Source of the DNA: Pseudodesulfovibrio sediminis
GTDB taxonomy: Bacteria > Desulfobacterota > Desulfovibrionia > Desulfovibrionales > Desulfovibrionaceae
Reading direction: 5' to 3'
Length of the DNA: 64,000 bases
Assembly (NCBI RefSeq): GCF_020886695.1
Contig: NZ_AP024485.1
Coordinates: 691,001-755,000, forward strand
In this document: positions 16,529 to 26,545 of the stretch, in pieces
Numbering within the stretch: the stretch's first letter is position 1
Layout of the letters: each line of letters starts with the position of its first letter
Made by a program: the position numbers and the translations under genes
The notes under the pieces: generated by a model
Told to the model about the DNA's origin: nothing
Seen by the model: only the letters and a program-made list of their open reading frames with translations
The model's database searches: none

Positions 16529-17554
16529 TTAGGGTACGCGAACCAGGTCGCGCTCAATCAATGTCTCTGCAATCTGTACGGTGTTCAGGGCAGCACCCTT
16601 GCGAATGTTGTCGGACACGATCCACATGTTGATACCATTCTCGATGGTCTCGTCCTCGCGGATACGACCAACATAGGTAGCGTCTTCCCCTGCACCGTTG
16701 ATGGCCATGGGATACGCGCCCTTCTCCGGATAGTCCTCGACAATAACACCGGGGAACTTGGCCAGCAGGGAGCGAACATCGTCAGCGGAAAGTTTTTCTT
16801 CAGTCTCGATATTCACGGATTCGGAGTGACCATAGAAGACAGGCACACGAACACAGGTGGCGGTAACCTTGATGGTCGGATCACCCATGATCTTGACGGT
16901 CTCATTGACCATCTTCATCTCTTCCTTGGTGTATCCGTTGTCCATGAACACATCAATCTGCGGCAGGCAGTTGAAGGCAATCTGATGCGGATAGACATCA
17001 GCGACAACAGGCTGGCCGGACATGAGACGACGGACCTGATTTTCCAGCTCCTCGATGGCTTTCTGGCCAGTGCCGGAGACAGCCTGATATGTAGAAACAA
17101 CCACACGCTTGATCCGGGCCTCGTCATGAATGGGCTTGAGGGCAACCATCATCTGGATGGTGGAACAGTTGGGGTTGGCGATGATGCCTTTGTGCCAGTC
17201 GAGATCCTGCGGATTCACTTCAGGCACTACCAGCGGGCAGTCGTCGTTCATACGCCATGCAGACGAGTTGTCGACAACCACACATCCGGCCTTGGCTGCA
17301 ATGGGAGCAAATTTCTCGGAAGTCGCACCGCCAGCGGAAAAAAGGGCGAGATCAACGCCATCAAAGGAATCTTCAGTCAGCTCTACAACAGTCAGTTCCT
17401 GATCCTTGAACGGCACTTTCTTGCCTGCGCTACGATGAGAAGCCATGGGAATGATTTCACTGTAGGGAAAATCTCTCTGCTCCAGCACCTTCAACATTTC
17501 ACGACCAACAGCACCGGTTGCGCCGCACACAGCCACTACGGGATTCTTACTCAT
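16529..17554 (-). CDS. asd: Aspartate-semialdehyde dehydrogenase
   Basis: 341 residues. The N-terminal NADP motif (AVCGATGAVGREML) and the catalytic cysteine motif (IANPNCSTIQM) are present, as is the dimer domain segment VSTYQAVSGTGQKAIEEL. It makes aspartate semialdehyde for lysine, threonine and methionine. GAGG precedes the ATG. metF lies immediately upstream in the same direction, linking it to methionine synthesis. Confidence 0.96.
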   Translation of the reverse strand: MSKNPVVAVCGATGAVGREMLKVLEQRDFPYSEIIPMASHRSAGKKVPFKDQELTVVELTEDSFDGVDLALFSAGGATSEKFAPIAAKAGCVVVDNSSAWRMNDDCPLVVPEVNPQDLDWHKGIIANPNCSTIQMMVALKPIHDEARIKRVVVSTYQAVSGTGQKAIEELENQVRRLMSGQPVVADVYPHQIAFNCLPQIDVFMDNGYTKEEMKMVNETVKIMGDPTIKVTATCVRVPVFYGHSESVNIETEEKLSADDVRSLLAKFPGVIVEDYPEKGAYPMAINGAGEDATYVGRIREDETIENGINMWIVSDNIRKGAALNTVQIAETLIERDLVRVP

Positions 17555-17569
17555 GATACAAACCTCAAA

Positions 17570-18442
17570 CTATATCTTTAAATTCTGTCCAATTTCGAGA
17601 ACTGCCTTGGCACGATTGAGCGTGTACAGATGCACACCAGGGGCGCCGCCATCTATGAGCTGCTGCGATTGTTTGGTAGCGAAGTCGATGCCGAGCTCAT
17701 AGACTGCATCGTCGCCGCCCTCCTCATGCGCCTTTTCCAAAGCACTCAGGAATTTGCCCGGAATGGCTGCGCCACACAGGCCGAGAATGAACTTGGCGGA
17801 TTTGAGACTCATGATGGGCAGAATGCCAGGTATAACAGGCACATCAGACCCCATTTCCTTCAACCGCTCAACATAATCAAAATACAGCCTGTTATCAAAA
17901 AAGAGCTGTGTAACCAGGAACTGCGCCCCTTTCTGCACCTTCAAATGAACCATTTCCAGATCGGACTTGATGGAGGGAGATTCGAAATGGGGCTCTGGAT
18001 ACGCTGCTCCTCCCACACACAACTCTGGATAATGTTTACCGATATACTCAATTACATCGGTGGCGTGTTTGAATTCCTGCGAGTTGAAATCAAAATTTTC
18101 GACACCGCGAGGCGGGTCCCCGCGCAAGGCCAGAACATTTTTGATGTTCCCTTCACGCAAACTGTTCAAAAAGCCATCCAGCTTTTCTGCCGTCGCCCCC
18201 ACACTGGTCAAATGGGTGATGGGCTCAATGCCGTGGTCCCGTTTCATACGGACGGCAATTTCCAGAGTATTGTCCTGGGTTCCGCCGCCGGCGCCATATG
18301 TAACGGACGCGAATAGAGGATCAAGAACCTTGACCTCCTCGACGACATCGAAAAAACCAGGCCAAGCCTCTTTTTCTTTTGGAGGGAAAAACTCAAGGGA
18401 AATAAAAGGAGATTTTCTCTCAATCAGATCGCAAACACGCAA
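17570..18442 (-). CDS. metF: Methylenetetrahydrofolate reductase
   Basis: 290 residues, normal for bacterial MetF, a FAD-dependent TIM barrel reducing methylene- to methyl-tetrahydrofolate. SLEFFPPK near the N-terminus, VTYGAGGGTQ and LALRGDPP are family motifs. Translation starts at a TTG with GGAG seven bases away. It is the first gene of the probable metF-asd string. No SAM riboswitch is evident upstream. Confidence 0.95.
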   Translation of the reverse strand: MRVCDLIERKSPFISLEFFPPKEKEAWPGFFDVVEEVKVLDPLFASVTYGAGGGTQDNTLEIAVRMKRDHGIEPITHLTSVGATAEKLDGFLNSLREGNIKNVLALRGDPPRGVENFDFNSQEFKHATDVIEYIGKHYPELCVGGAAYPEPHFESPSIKSDLEMVHLKVQKGAQFLVTQLFFDNRLYFDYVERLKEMGSDVPVIPGILPIMSLKSAKFILGLCGAAIPGKFLSALEKAHEEGGDDAVYELGIDFATKQSQQLIDGGAPGVHLYTLNRAKAVLEIGQNLKI

Positions 18443-18475
18443 TGCAGTACTCCTTCGACAAATAAAAAAAGGTCA

Positions 18476-18497
18476 CCCCTCACAAGGGGAAGAGGAG
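18476..18497 (-). terminator. Terminator after the Nudix gene
   Basis: On the minus strand CCCCTTGTGAGGGG forms a short hairpin, followed within five bases by seven T residues. It sits between the Nudix gene and metF. Confidence 0.5.
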
Positions 18498-18566
18498 ATA
18501 TATACTCATTATTAAAGCAATCTTCAATGAAGAAGTGAGCGGATGCCCCGAAAGGACGGAAGAAAT

Positions 18567-18953
18567 CTATATGTGCAACGCTTCCACAATGGCAATATCG
18601 GCAGGCAGGAACTCAAGTGTGGGGGGAGTCTTCGGGTCAACCCACGCGGTCCGTTGGTTCTCCAAGCTCTTCAATTCACCGGAATACTTGTGGATATGAA
18701 AAAAATGCAATCGAACATGATACTTGTCATATTCATGTTCAAGCTCACGCCAGAAGGTATATTCTGTGGGAGTAATATCCAGCTCTTCCTGGAATTCCCG
18801 CACCAATGCGGCTTCGCGAGGTTCGTTCGGCTCAATCTTGCCCCCAGGAAACTCCCACCAGCCAGCCATGGGGAAGCCTTCGGGACGCTGTGCAGCCAGG
18901 TACAGTCCATCCTGCCACACGATGCCTGCCACAACATTGATAGTCGCCTTCAT
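18567..18953 (-). CDS. mutT: Nudix hydrolase, MutT type
   Basis: 128 residues with a complete Nudix box (GGKIEPNEPREAALVREFQEEL); the glycine after REFQEE is replaced by Asp, a tolerated change. GWWEFPGGK and the size match MutT/8-oxo-dGTP diphosphatase, which cleans oxidised nucleotides. Its start codon overlaps the stop of the ABC-F gene by one base (TGATG), so translation is probably coupled. Confidence 0.87.
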   Translation of the reverse strand: MKATINVVAGIVWQDGLYLAAQRPEGFPMAGWWEFPGGKIEPNEPREAALVREFQEELDITPTEYTFWRELEHEYDKYHVRLHFFHIHKYSGELKSLENQRTAWVDPKTPPTLEFLPADIAIVEALHI

Positions 18954-20926
18954 CAGACTCCCTCCTGCCCTGCCGAAGCTTCTTCGATCTTCGATTCAAG
19001 CTCCGCCATCTGCTCCATAAGCGTGTCAGCCCAATCAGACGCCTCCTTGTAAGCCGTATTCAGCTTCAAGGCTTCTTCCGGTTTCTCATATGTTGCGGGA
19101 TCGTTCATTTTTTCTTCAAGAACAGCCTGTTCTTCAAGTACTTTCTCAAGGTCGATCTCAAGCTTGTCATATTTCTTTTTGAGCGGCTTGAGTACACGAT
19201 ACAACCGGTTTCGTTCCTCGGCCTGGCGTCGCTTGTCGTCCTTGCTAAGCTTCCGTTTTTCTTTGACATCCTCTGACGAACAGGCTGCCTGTCCGGTACG
19301 GCACGCTTCTTCCTGTTTACTTTTGGCGTAATACTCCTCAAACCCACCCAGATACGGGGTAATCCCGGTATCATCGAGCGCCCAGATTTCTTCGGCCACC
19401 TCACCCAGCAAGTATCTGTCATGGGCGACAAACAACAGCGTACCGTCATAATCCTTGAGCGCCCGTATAAGCCCCTCACGAGTTTCAATGTCCAGATGGT
19501 TGGTGGGTTCGTCAAGAATGAGAAAGTTGGCCCGAGCCAAAAAGAGTGTAGCCAACAAAAGACGGCTCTTTTCGCCACCGGACAATCCTTTGACCTTGCG
19601 TTCAAAATAGGATTCACCAAGCAAAAAGAGACCGAGCACGCTCATGACCTGTTCTTCGGTCAGATTGGAATCGGAAAGACGACGGATTTCACCGATAACG
19701 GAATTATCCAGATTCAAAATTTCATGTTGGTGCTGACTGAAATAGCCGAGTTGCGTACCGGAACCGACTTTGACATGCCCTGCCGTGGGTTCCAAAGTGC
19801 CGGTAATCAATTTGAGCAATGTGGATTTACCAGCACCATTGGGGGCAACAACAGCCACTTTCTTGCCACGAAAAAGCTGAAAGTTCAGTGCTGGCCAAAC
19901 GGACTTCTCACCATCATATTGAAACTCAAGGTCCACGGCCGATGCAGGAACCTTGTCACCTCTTTTGGGAGCAGGCAGTTTGAAGCTCAGGCTTTTCCCT
20001 CTATGCGATGCGGCCTGGGCTTCCTTGATCTGATTGAGTTCCTGTTCAAGTTTCTCGACTTTCTTGAGCTTGCTCTGAGCCTGCGCCGCCTTGCGCGCCT
20101 TTACCCTGAACTTGTTGATATATTTGTATTCGTTGTCAATTCTAGCAGACAATTTGTCTGCCTCTTTCTGGCGTTGACCACGATTCTCTTCATCCCAGAT
20201 CAAAAATTCATCAAATGATCCCCTGCGCAAAATCGGTTTTCCGGCTCCGAGGAACAGAACATGCGTTCCCACGCGATTCAAAAAGATACGATCATGCACA
20301 ACAAAGGCCAGAGTTCCACGAAAGTTGAGCAGGTACTCCTCCAGCCACTCTACCGCCTCAAGATCAAGGTGGTTGGTCGGTTCATCAAGCAGCAGGATAT
20401 CAGCTCCCTGCAAAAGGACACGCCCGAGTTTGGCCCGTTCACGCCAGCCACCGGAAAGCTCACCTATCTGCTTGAAAAGATCGTCATCGCTGAAGCCGAG
20501 ACCTGTCAAGATGGCCCGCGCCTTGTGGTCGGGGTTATAGCCGTAGAGCTCTTCGAACTCAGCCTGTCGATGGGACAGTTTCTCGATACGTGCGTTGTCA
20601 TCCGCAGCCACGGCCTTTTCCCACTCCTCCCAGAACTCATTCCATGACGGCAGTGCGGACAACACCCATGACAAGAGCTGTTCATCCAACACCGTACCGG
20701 TCATTTCCTGTGCCACATACCCGATACGAGCGCCCTTGGAGAGTGTCATCTGCCCTTCGTCCGGCTCGATCTCTCCAGCCAATACTTTGAGCAGGGTACT
20801 TTTGCCGCATCCATTGGGTCCTGTGAGAGCAAGGCGCATACCCGGCGTCACTTCAAAAGCAACGTCGGCAAAAACAGCTTCTCCGCCGTAGGATTTTCCG
20901 AGACTCTGAACTGTGATTCTTGACAT
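18953..20926 (-). CDS. ABC-F family ATPase (Uup/YheS-like)
   Basis: 657 residues from the ATG at 20926 (MSRITVQSLGKSYGGE), the usual ABC-F beginning; a GTG at 20980 would add 18 unconserved residues, and neither has a clear ribosome site. Two ABC cassettes are seen: GPNGCGKST with LSGGWRERAKL, and APNGAGKST with LSGGEKSRLLL. The linker between them is the charged P-site tRNA-interaction motif region, and the C-terminus is a long coiled coil (about residues 565-655), as in Uup. ABC-F proteins act on the ribosome. There are no membrane segments. Confidence 0.9.
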   Translation of the reverse strand: MSRITVQSLGKSYGGEAVFADVAFEVTPGMRLALTGPNGCGKSTLLKVLAGEIEPDEGQMTLSKGARIGYVAQEMTGTVLDEQLLSWVLSALPSWNEFWEEWEKAVAADDNARIEKLSHRQAEFEELYGYNPDHKARAILTGLGFSDDDLFKQIGELSGGWRERAKLGRVLLQGADILLLDEPTNHLDLEAVEWLEEYLLNFRGTLAFVVHDRIFLNRVGTHVLFLGAGKPILRRGSFDEFLIWDEENRGQRQKEADKLSARIDNEYKYINKFRVKARKAAQAQSKLKKVEKLEQELNQIKEAQAASHRGKSLSFKLPAPKRGDKVPASAVDLEFQYDGEKSVWPALNFQLFRGKKVAVVAPNGAGKSTLLKLITGTLEPTAGHVKVGSGTQLGYFSQHQHEILNLDNSVIGEIRRLSDSNLTEEQVMSVLGLFLLGESYFERKVKGLSGGEKSRLLLATLFLARANFLILDEPTNHLDIETREGLIRALKDYDGTLLFVAHDRYLLGEVAEEIWALDDTGITPYLGGFEEYYAKSKQEEACRTGQAACSSEDVKEKRKLSKDDKRRQAEERNRLYRVLKPLKKKYDKLEIDLEKVLEEQAVLEEKMNDPATYEKPEEALKLNTAYKEASDWADTLMEQMAELESKIEEASAGQEGV

Positions 20927-21003
20927 GGGTGTAGGGAATACAATCGGCAGTGCGTCTTGGCAACTGTTTTGACCGTTCACAAAGTTCAGGGTAGAGTCTC
21001 ACC

Positions 21004-21273
21004 ATGCAATCCTGGTTTGTTTACCTTCTTCGCTGCGCCGACAATACGCTCTATTGCGGCATCACAACCGACATGAACCGCCGCCTTCAACAACACAATG
21101 CCGGAACTGCCTCGAAATATACCCGAGCCAGACTTCCGGTAACCGTTGCCGCACATATTCCGGTCAAAGACAAGAGCACCGCACTCAAGCTGGAAATCAA
21201 GGTCAAAAAGCAGACCAGCATAAAAAAAATCGCCTATCTGACATCATTCACCCCTGTGTCCGACCCTGTGTAA
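21004..21273 (+). CDS. GIY-YIG nuclease superfamily protein (YhbQ/UPF0213)
   Basis: 89 residues, the typical size of this stand-alone GIY-YIG domain. FVYLLRCADNTLYCGITTDMNRRLQQHN gives the two conserved motif halves (VYLL ... YCGIT), followed by the arginine of the helix and a C-terminal lysine-rich tail. The exact cellular substrate is unknown; a role in DNA repair has been suggested for the family. Confidence 0.88.
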   Translation: MQSWFVYLLRCADNTLYCGITTDMNRRLQQHNAGTASKYTRARLPVTVAAHIPVKDKSTALKLEIKVKKQTSIKKIAYLTSFTPVSDPV

Positions 21274-21327
21274 AAGCCGGTGTCAGACCGCAGCCTACTT
21301 GCCAAACATACCGTATAAGGCTAATTT

Positions 21328-21615
21328 GTGACAATTGACGAAGTGTCAGCCCCATACTCTATAACCCGCTCAATTATGCTTGATTCAAACACGTTATATC
21401 TCCTTCTGGCCATGGCCGGTTTTGTCTGCATAGCAATTGTTATGGTGCACCATCACAACTGTTCTGACCTTATCAGGAGAAAGAAAAACGAAGTGAACAG
21501 TGTCGCGACACAACTCAAGTACAAAACTGAAGCGCTGGAAAGGGAATGCATCGACATTCAAATACAAATCGACGCAATTGATGATGAAATCAACGCACTG
21601 AAACCACAGATGTAA
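21328..21615 (+). CDS. Small single-span membrane protein with coiled coil, unknown function
   Basis: 95 residues from a GTG with AAGG seven bases upstream; an ATG at 21376 would also leave the membrane helix intact. One hydrophobic span (YLLLAMAGFVCIAIVMV) is followed by a heptad-like acidic and basic helix (ALERECIDIQIQIDAIDDEI). It ends two bases before the next gene, which has the same architecture; together they may form a membrane-tethered pair. No known family is recognised. Confidence 0.65.
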   Translation: MTIDEVSAPYSITRSIMLDSNTLYLLLAMAGFVCIAIVMVHHHNCSDLIRRKKNEVNSVATQLKYKTEALERECIDIQIQIDAIDDEINALKPQM

Positions 21616-21617
21616 TC

Positions 21618-22076
21618 ATGATAGTCACTCTGATTATCCTCTTCATATTTCTCATTATATTTTTCTTACTGTTTCGCATGATTTCCGTGAACAAGACGAC
21701 AAATCTGAACACCCTTTCTCAAGAGCATCAGAAAGTACAATCCAAATACGAGTTCATGGTCAAACATAAAAAAGAACTGATAAAAGAACTTGCTGAAAAA
21801 GAAAAGGCACTGACCAGCCTTCGCAACAACAGAGAAGGACTCAAAACCATCTCGGCGGATGACCTGGACTTAAACGAAGCGGATGAAAATGAAAAAGTAA
21901 GTCGTTACCTTATCTCGCAAGGCAAGATAACCATGGAGCAAAATGAAAAGGTGCTCAAAAAAATGGACGTGCTCAAACTCGACTATTTGGGTGTCTGCCT
22001 CGCACTGGGGCTGATTGACATCAAAACCGGCAAGCAGGCAATCAAGGCCAACAAGGTTCACTCACGATCAAAATAA
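21618..22076 (+). CDS. Membrane-anchored coiled-coil protein, unknown function
   Basis: 152 residues: an N-terminal span (IVTLIILFIFLIIFFLLFRMI), a charged coiled coil (about 32-75), and a C-terminal helical region (KVSRYLISQGKITMEQNEKVLKKM...DYLGVCLALGLIDIKTGKQA) that resembles the short helical repeat found in GspE/PilB N-terminal domains. It is transcribed directly after the preceding small membrane protein. I cannot assign a function. Confidence 0.65.
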   Translation: MIVTLIILFIFLIIFFLLFRMISVNKTTNLNTLSQEHQKVQSKYEFMVKHKKELIKELAEKEKALTSLRNNREGLKTISADDLDLNEADENEKVSRYLISQGKITMEQNEKVLKKMDVLKLDYLGVCLALGLIDIKTGKQAIKANKVHSRSK

Positions 22077-22097
22077 CAGACCGATATACCGACGCAA

Positions 22098-22130
22098 AAA
22101 AAGGCCGCATCTGCTTGATGCGGCCTTTTT
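22098..22130. terminator. Bidirectional terminator
   Basis: A perfect 14-bp stem (AAAAAGGCCGCATC with GATGCGGCCTTTTT) with a five-base loop has a T-tract on both strands. It ends the coiled-coil gene on the plus strand and the leu operon on the minus strand. Confidence 0.92.
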
Positions 22131-22152
22131 CATGTAAACTGAATAAGGAACT

Positions 22153-23220
22153 CTACAGATTTCCGAGCACAGCATCCCCCATGGCGACACAGCCGATAAC
22201 CTTGCCGCCTTCCTGAGCGATATCGCCGGTGCGGTAGCCCTGCTCCAGCGTCTTTGCCACGGCTTTCTCGATGCAGTCTGCGGCATCAGCCATATCAAAG
22301 GAGTGGCGCAGCATCATGGCGATGGAAAGGATCGTGGCCAACGGGTTGGCTTTATCCTGACCGGCAATGTCCGGTGCAGAGCCGTGGATGGGCTCGAACA
22401 GGCCGGGATTGGAATCGCCAACAGAAGCTGAAGGCAACATGCCGATGGACCCGGTGATGGCGGCGGCTTCATCAGAAAGGATGTCGCCAAACAGGTTTCC
22501 GGTAACCACGACATCAAACTGTGAAGGATCACGCACGAGCTGCATGGCCGCGTTATCCACGTACATGTGCTCCAGCTCCACATCCGGGTAATTCTTGTGT
22601 TCGTCGATGACGATCTCACGCCAGACACGGGAGACATCCAGCACGTTGGCCTTGTCCACGGAACAGACACGACCGGAACGCTTGCGGGCTGCCTCAAAGG
22701 CGATCCTGGCAATGCGACGGATTTCATGCTCGTAATAGGTCATGGTGTTGTAGCCGAAACGCTCGCCATCCTTCTCGCCGTCAAAACGGGGTTCACCGAA
22801 ATAGATACCGCCGGTCAACTCACGGACAACCATGACGTCCAGCCCTCTGGCCACGATATCAGGGCGAAGGAAACAGGCATCTGCCAGCTCCTTGAACAAC
22901 ACTGCGGGGCGCAGGTTGGCAAAAAGGCCTAGCTCCTTGCGGATGCCGAGCAGCCCTTTCTCGGGGCGAATGGAAGGATCAATGGTATCCCACTTGGGGC
23001 CACCGACTGCGCCCAGCAACACGGCATCGGCATCCTTGCACTTGGCAACGGTCTCTGCAGGAAGAGGCACGCCTTCCGCGTCAATAGCACAGCCGCCGAT
23101 CAGGGCTTCGGTGGTCTCGAAAGTACAATCGAACTTCTCACCAATGGCTTCCAATACACGCAGCCCCTGGGCTACGATCTCCTTGCCTATGCCGTCACCC
23201 GGCAATACACAAATTTTCAT
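22153..23220 (-). CDS. leuB: 3-isopropylmalate dehydrogenase
   Basis: 355 residues, normal for LeuB. It starts [16 protein letters not shown] and contains [11 protein letters not shown], the metal and substrate region [11 protein letters not shown] and the NAD motif [20 protein letters not shown]. It oxidises and decarboxylates 3-isopropylmalate in leucine synthesis. It is last in leuA-leuC-leuD-leuB, followed by a strong terminator. Confidence 0.97.
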   Translation of the reverse strand: MKICVLPGDGIGKEIVAQGLRVLEAIGEKFDCTFETTEALIGGCAIDAEGVPLPAETVAKCKDADAVLLGAVGGPKWDTIDPSIRPEKGLLGIRKELGLFANLRPAVLFKELADACFLRPDIVARGLDVMVVRELTGGIYFGEPRFDGEKDGERFGYNTMTYYEHEIRRIARIAFEAARKRSGRVCSVDKANVLDVSRVWREIVIDEHKNYPDVELEHMYVDNAAMQLVRDPSQFDVVVTGNLFGDILSDEAAAITGSIGMLPSASVGDSNPGLFEPIHGSAPDIAGQDKANPLATILSIAMMLRHSFDMADAADCIEKAVAKTLEQGYRTGDIAQEGGKVIGCVAMGDAVLGNL

Positions 23221-23245
23221 CTCTCTCTCCGGTTATATTCACTCG

Positions 23246-23737
23246 TTAGGCCAATTTAGTCTTGGCGTATTCAACTAATCCACCCACATTCAGGATTTCC
23301 TGCATGAAGGGAGGCACGGCTGCGGCCTGAACGGTCACACCTGTGGTCATATTCTTGATAACACCTGTAGTGGTGTCCACTTCGATTTCGTCAGTATCAC
23401 TGAACTTGTCAATATCATCGCCTATTTCCAGCAACACAAGGCCCATGTTGAAGCCGTTGCGATAGAAAATGCGGGCAAAACTATGAGCCAGCACGACCGG
23501 AATTCCCGCACCCAGAATGGAAATGGGAGCGTGTTCACGGGAGGAGCCGCAACCGAAGTTCACGCCGCCGACCATGACGTCGTTCTCTTTCACGCGGCTG
23601 ACCCATCCGGCTTCAAGCCCTTCCATACAGTTCTCGCCGAGCACCTTGGAATCGGTTGTGACCAGAAAACGGGCGGGGATGATGGCATCAGTATCGATAT
23701 GGTCGCCCACTTTGTGAGCTGTTCCTTGAACTTTCAT
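23246..23737 (-). CDS. leuD: 3-isopropylmalate dehydratase small subunit
   Basis: 163 residues, the short archaeal/deltaproteobacterial type of LeuD. The swivelling-domain motif [15 protein letters not shown] is intact, as is the N-terminal [13 protein letters not shown]. With LeuC it isomerises isopropylmalate. It is encoded 12 bases after leuC. Confidence 0.97.
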   Translation of the reverse strand: MKVQGTAHKVGDHIDTDAIIPARFLVTTDSKVLGENCMEGLEAGWVSRVKENDVMVGGVNFGCGSSREHAPISILGAGIPVVLAHSFARIFYRNGFNMGLVLLEIGDDIDKFSDTDEIEVDTTTGVIKNMTTGVTVQAAAVPPFMQEILNVGGLVEYAKTKLA

Positions 23738-23749
23738 AATAATACCCTC

Positions 23750-25009
23750 CTAGATCTTGGCGGGGTTGATGATCTCACCGGCAATGGCGCTGGCAGCGGC
23801 CACGGCGGGATTGGACAGGAAAACCTCTGCATCAAGAGACCCCATGCGGCCCTTGAAATTGCGGTTGGTGGTCGCGATACAACGCTCGCCACCTGCCAGG
23901 ATACCCATATGGCCGCCCAAACAGGGACCACAGGTCGGAGGACCGACAATACAGCCGGAGTCCATGAAGACTTCCATGAGCCCTTCGCTCATGCACGCCT
24001 TCCAGATAGCGGGCGTGGCAGGCAGGATGATGCAGCGCACCTTGGGATCGACCTTGCGGCCTTTCAGGATGGCTGCGGCCTCGCGCATGTCCTCGATACG
24101 GCCATTGGTACAGGAACCGATGACGGCCTGATGAATCTGCAAACCAGCGGTGTCGTCCACGGCCTTGACGTTGTCGGGCAGATGCGGACAGGCAACCTGC
24201 GGGGCCATGTCGGTGACATCGATATTCAGGACACGCTCGTACTCGGCATCAGCATCGGGTACCATGGCCTCACCACCGGCAAAACCGGCATTGGCAGCGT
24301 AGTCCAGAGTTTTCTGATCCACCGGGAACAAGCCGACCTTGCCGCCAGCCTCAATGGCCATGTTGGCAATGGTCATACGCCCTTCAATGGACATGTTGTC
24401 CACGACTTCACCGGAGTATTCCAGCGCCTTGTAAAGAGCACCGGAAACACCAAGCTGACCGATCTGGTTCAGCACAAAATCCTTTGCACCGACATACTGC
24501 TGCGGCGTACCGGTCAGGTTCACCTTGATGGTGGGCGGAACCTTGAACCAGGTTTCGCCCAGAGCCATGGCAGCACCGATATCGGTGGAACCCATGCCGG
24601 TAGCGAAAGCGCCCAGACCGCCATAGGTGCAGGTGTGGGAGTCTGCGCCCACAACGATGTCGCCAGGGCCAACAATGCCCTTCTCAGGCAGCAAGGCGTG
24701 CTCTACACCGACTTCGCCACATTCATAGTAATGGGTCACGCCCATTTTTTCGGCAAACTCACGCACGACTTTCACCTGCTCGGCGGAGTCGATATCCTTG
24801 TTGGGCGTAAAGTGATCACAGACAAGAGAAATCTTGTCCTGATCGAATACTTTTTTCGCACCCATGGCAGTAAAGGATTTGATCGCCAAGGGAGCCGTAA
24901 TGTCATTGGCCAGGACCATGTCTACCTTGCACTGGACAATCTGCCCTGCACCGGAGACTTCCTGGTCCGTATGTTTCTGCAATATTTTTTCAGCTAAAGT
25001 CTGACCCAT
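23750..25009 (-). CDS. leuC: 3-isopropylmalate dehydratase large subunit
   Basis: 419 residues of the aconitase superfamily. VVGADSHTCTYGGLGAF, IGSCTNGRIEDMREA and the cluster cysteines near GPPTCGPCLGGHMG identify the [4Fe-4S] subunit. It starts three bases after leuA and is followed closely by leuD. Confidence 0.97.
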   Translation of the reverse strand: MGQTLAEKILQKHTDQEVSGAGQIVQCKVDMVLANDITAPLAIKSFTAMGAKKVFDQDKISLVCDHFTPNKDIDSAEQVKVVREFAEKMGVTHYYECGEVGVEHALLPEKGIVGPGDIVVGADSHTCTYGGLGAFATGMGSTDIGAAMALGETWFKVPPTIKVNLTGTPQQYVGAKDFVLNQIGQLGVSGALYKALEYSGEVVDNMSIEGRMTIANMAIEAGGKVGLFPVDQKTLDYAANAGFAGGEAMVPDADAEYERVLNIDVTDMAPQVACPHLPDNVKAVDDTAGLQIHQAVIGSCTNGRIEDMREAAAILKGRKVDPKVRCIILPATPAIWKACMSEGLMEVFMDSGCIVGPPTCGPCLGGHMGILAGGERCIATTNRNFKGRMGSLDAEVFLSNPAVAAASAIAGEIINPAKI

Positions 25010-25012
25010 TTT

Positions 25013-26545
25013 CTATTTCTCCTCTTTGGCTTTTTCCAAACGGTTCAGGGCGTTTACCATGGCAAGCGCACTTGCCTTGACCACATCGCCATCATTGGCG
25101 CGGCCAACGGCTTTAACATTATCATGTTCTATACGGACAGCGACGCTGGCCAAGGCATCAGAGCCTTCGGTGACAGCGTTGACTGAATACACTTCAAGTT
25201 TGGGAGATATGCCCACCAATGAATAAATGGACTGAAAGGCGGCGTCAATGGAACCCTCACCAAATTTGCTGGTGCGCTTCACTTCCGCCTCACCTTCGGC
25301 ACCGAATTCCATAACTGTTGCAGCATGGGGCGGCACATCGCCGGTTCCGGAAAAGACCGACATGTCCACCAAACGGAAACGATCGAGACGACGATACACA
25401 TTCTCCAGAATCAAGGCTTCGACATCCTCGTCAAAGACCTGCTCCTTCTTGTCGGCCAAATCCTTGACCGCCTTGAAAAGAATCTGGATCTGCTCTTCAT
25501 CCAGGGAGTATCCCAACTCCTCGGCTTTCTTCTTGACCGCGTGGGACCCGGAATGCTTGCCGATGACAATGTCATTGGACGTGCGACCTATGGAATCAGG
25601 GGTCATGATCTCATACGTCAGGCGGTTCTTGATGACTCCATCCTGATGAATGCCGGATTCATGGGCAAAGGCATTGGCACCCACAATGGCCTTGTTGGGC
25701 GGAATGGGCATGCCGATGATCTGGGAAAGACGACGGCAGGACGGGAAAATCTGTTCCGTCACGATACCGGTCTCAACATTATACAATTCCTTGCGGGTAT
25801 TGAGCGCCATGACCAGATCTTCCAGGGCGGCATTACCTGCGCGTTCACCAATGCCGAGCACGGTGCACTCGACCTGACGAGCACCGGCCCTGACAGCGGC
25901 AAGCGTGTTGGCAACGGCTGAACCAAGGTCGTTATGGCAATGGACGGAGATGATGGCATCATCAATATTCTTCACGTTGTCCATAAGGTATTTGATGATG
26001 TCATAATACTCGAAAGGCTGTGTATATCCCACGGTATCCGGGATATTGACCACCTTGGCACCGGCCTCGATGGCAACTTCCGTCACCTTGACCAGGAAAT
26101 CCCAATCGGAACGGGAAGCGTCTTCGGCAGAAAACTCCACGTTGTCGGTATACTGCTTGGCATGACGTACGGCCTTGTCGATCATGACAATGACTTCGTC
26201 CGCCGTTTTACCCAGCTTGTGCTTCATGTGAATTTCACTGGTAGCCAGAAAGGTATGAATACGAGGATTCTTTGCTTCCTTGACCGCCTCCCAGCAACGG
26301 TCGATATCGCCGACAACGGCGCGGCACAATCCTGCTACCTGAACGCTGTCCACAGCCTTGGCAATTGCCTGGACCGCTTCGAAGTCGCCCTGACTGGCAA
26401 TGGGAAAACCCGCCTCGATAATATCGACGCCCAGTGTTTCAAGCTGCCGAGCCATGCGGATTTTTTCATCCAGGTTCATGGTTGCGCCAGGGGATTGTTC
26501 GCCATCACGCAAGGTCGTATCAAAGACATATACTCTATCTGCCAT
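25013..26545 (-). CDS. leuA: 2-isopropylmalate synthase
   Basis: 510 residues. The start is the ATG at 26545 preceded by GGAGG; a TTG four codons up sits inside that ribosome site. VYVFDTTLRDGEQSPGATM is the substrate-binding signature, HCHNDLGSAVANTL carries metal ligands, and the C-terminal third is the regulatory domain that binds leucine for feedback inhibition. It is the first enzyme of leucine synthesis and first of leuACDB. pssA lies upstream in the same direction. Confidence 0.97.
   Translation of the reverse strand: MADRVYVFDTTLRDGEQSPGATMNLDEKIRMARQLETLGVDIIEAGFPIASQGDFEAVQAIAKAVDSVQVAGLCRAVVGDIDRCWEAVKEAKNPRIHTFLATSEIHMKHKLGKTADEVIVMIDKAVRHAKQYTDNVEFSAEDASRSDWDFLVKVTEVAIEAGAKVVNIPDTVGYTQPFEYYDIIKYLMDNVKNIDDAIISVHCHNDLGSAVANTLAAVRAGARQVECTVLGIGERAGNAALEDLVMALNTRKELYNVETGIVTEQIFPSCRRLSQIIGMPIPPNKAIVGANAFAHESGIHQDGVIKNRLTYEIMTPDSIGRTSNDIVIGKHSGSHAVKKKAEELGYSLDEEQIQILFKAVKDLADKKEQVFDEDVEALILENVYRRLDRFRLVDMSVFSGTGDVPPHAATVMEFGAEGEAEVKRTSKFGEGSIDAAFQSIYSLVGISPKLEVYSVNAVTEGSDALASVAVRIEHDNVKAVGRANDGDVVKASALAMVNALNRLEKAKEEK

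Noticed and set aside
18443-18566. SAM riboswitch upstream of metF
   Set aside because: No S-box or SAM-II type conserved core is visible; only a small hairpin with a T-tract that fits a terminator of the preceding gene.
23483-24997. Long open frame antisense to leuC
   Set aside because: A shadow of leuC and leuD with no ribosome site or family match.
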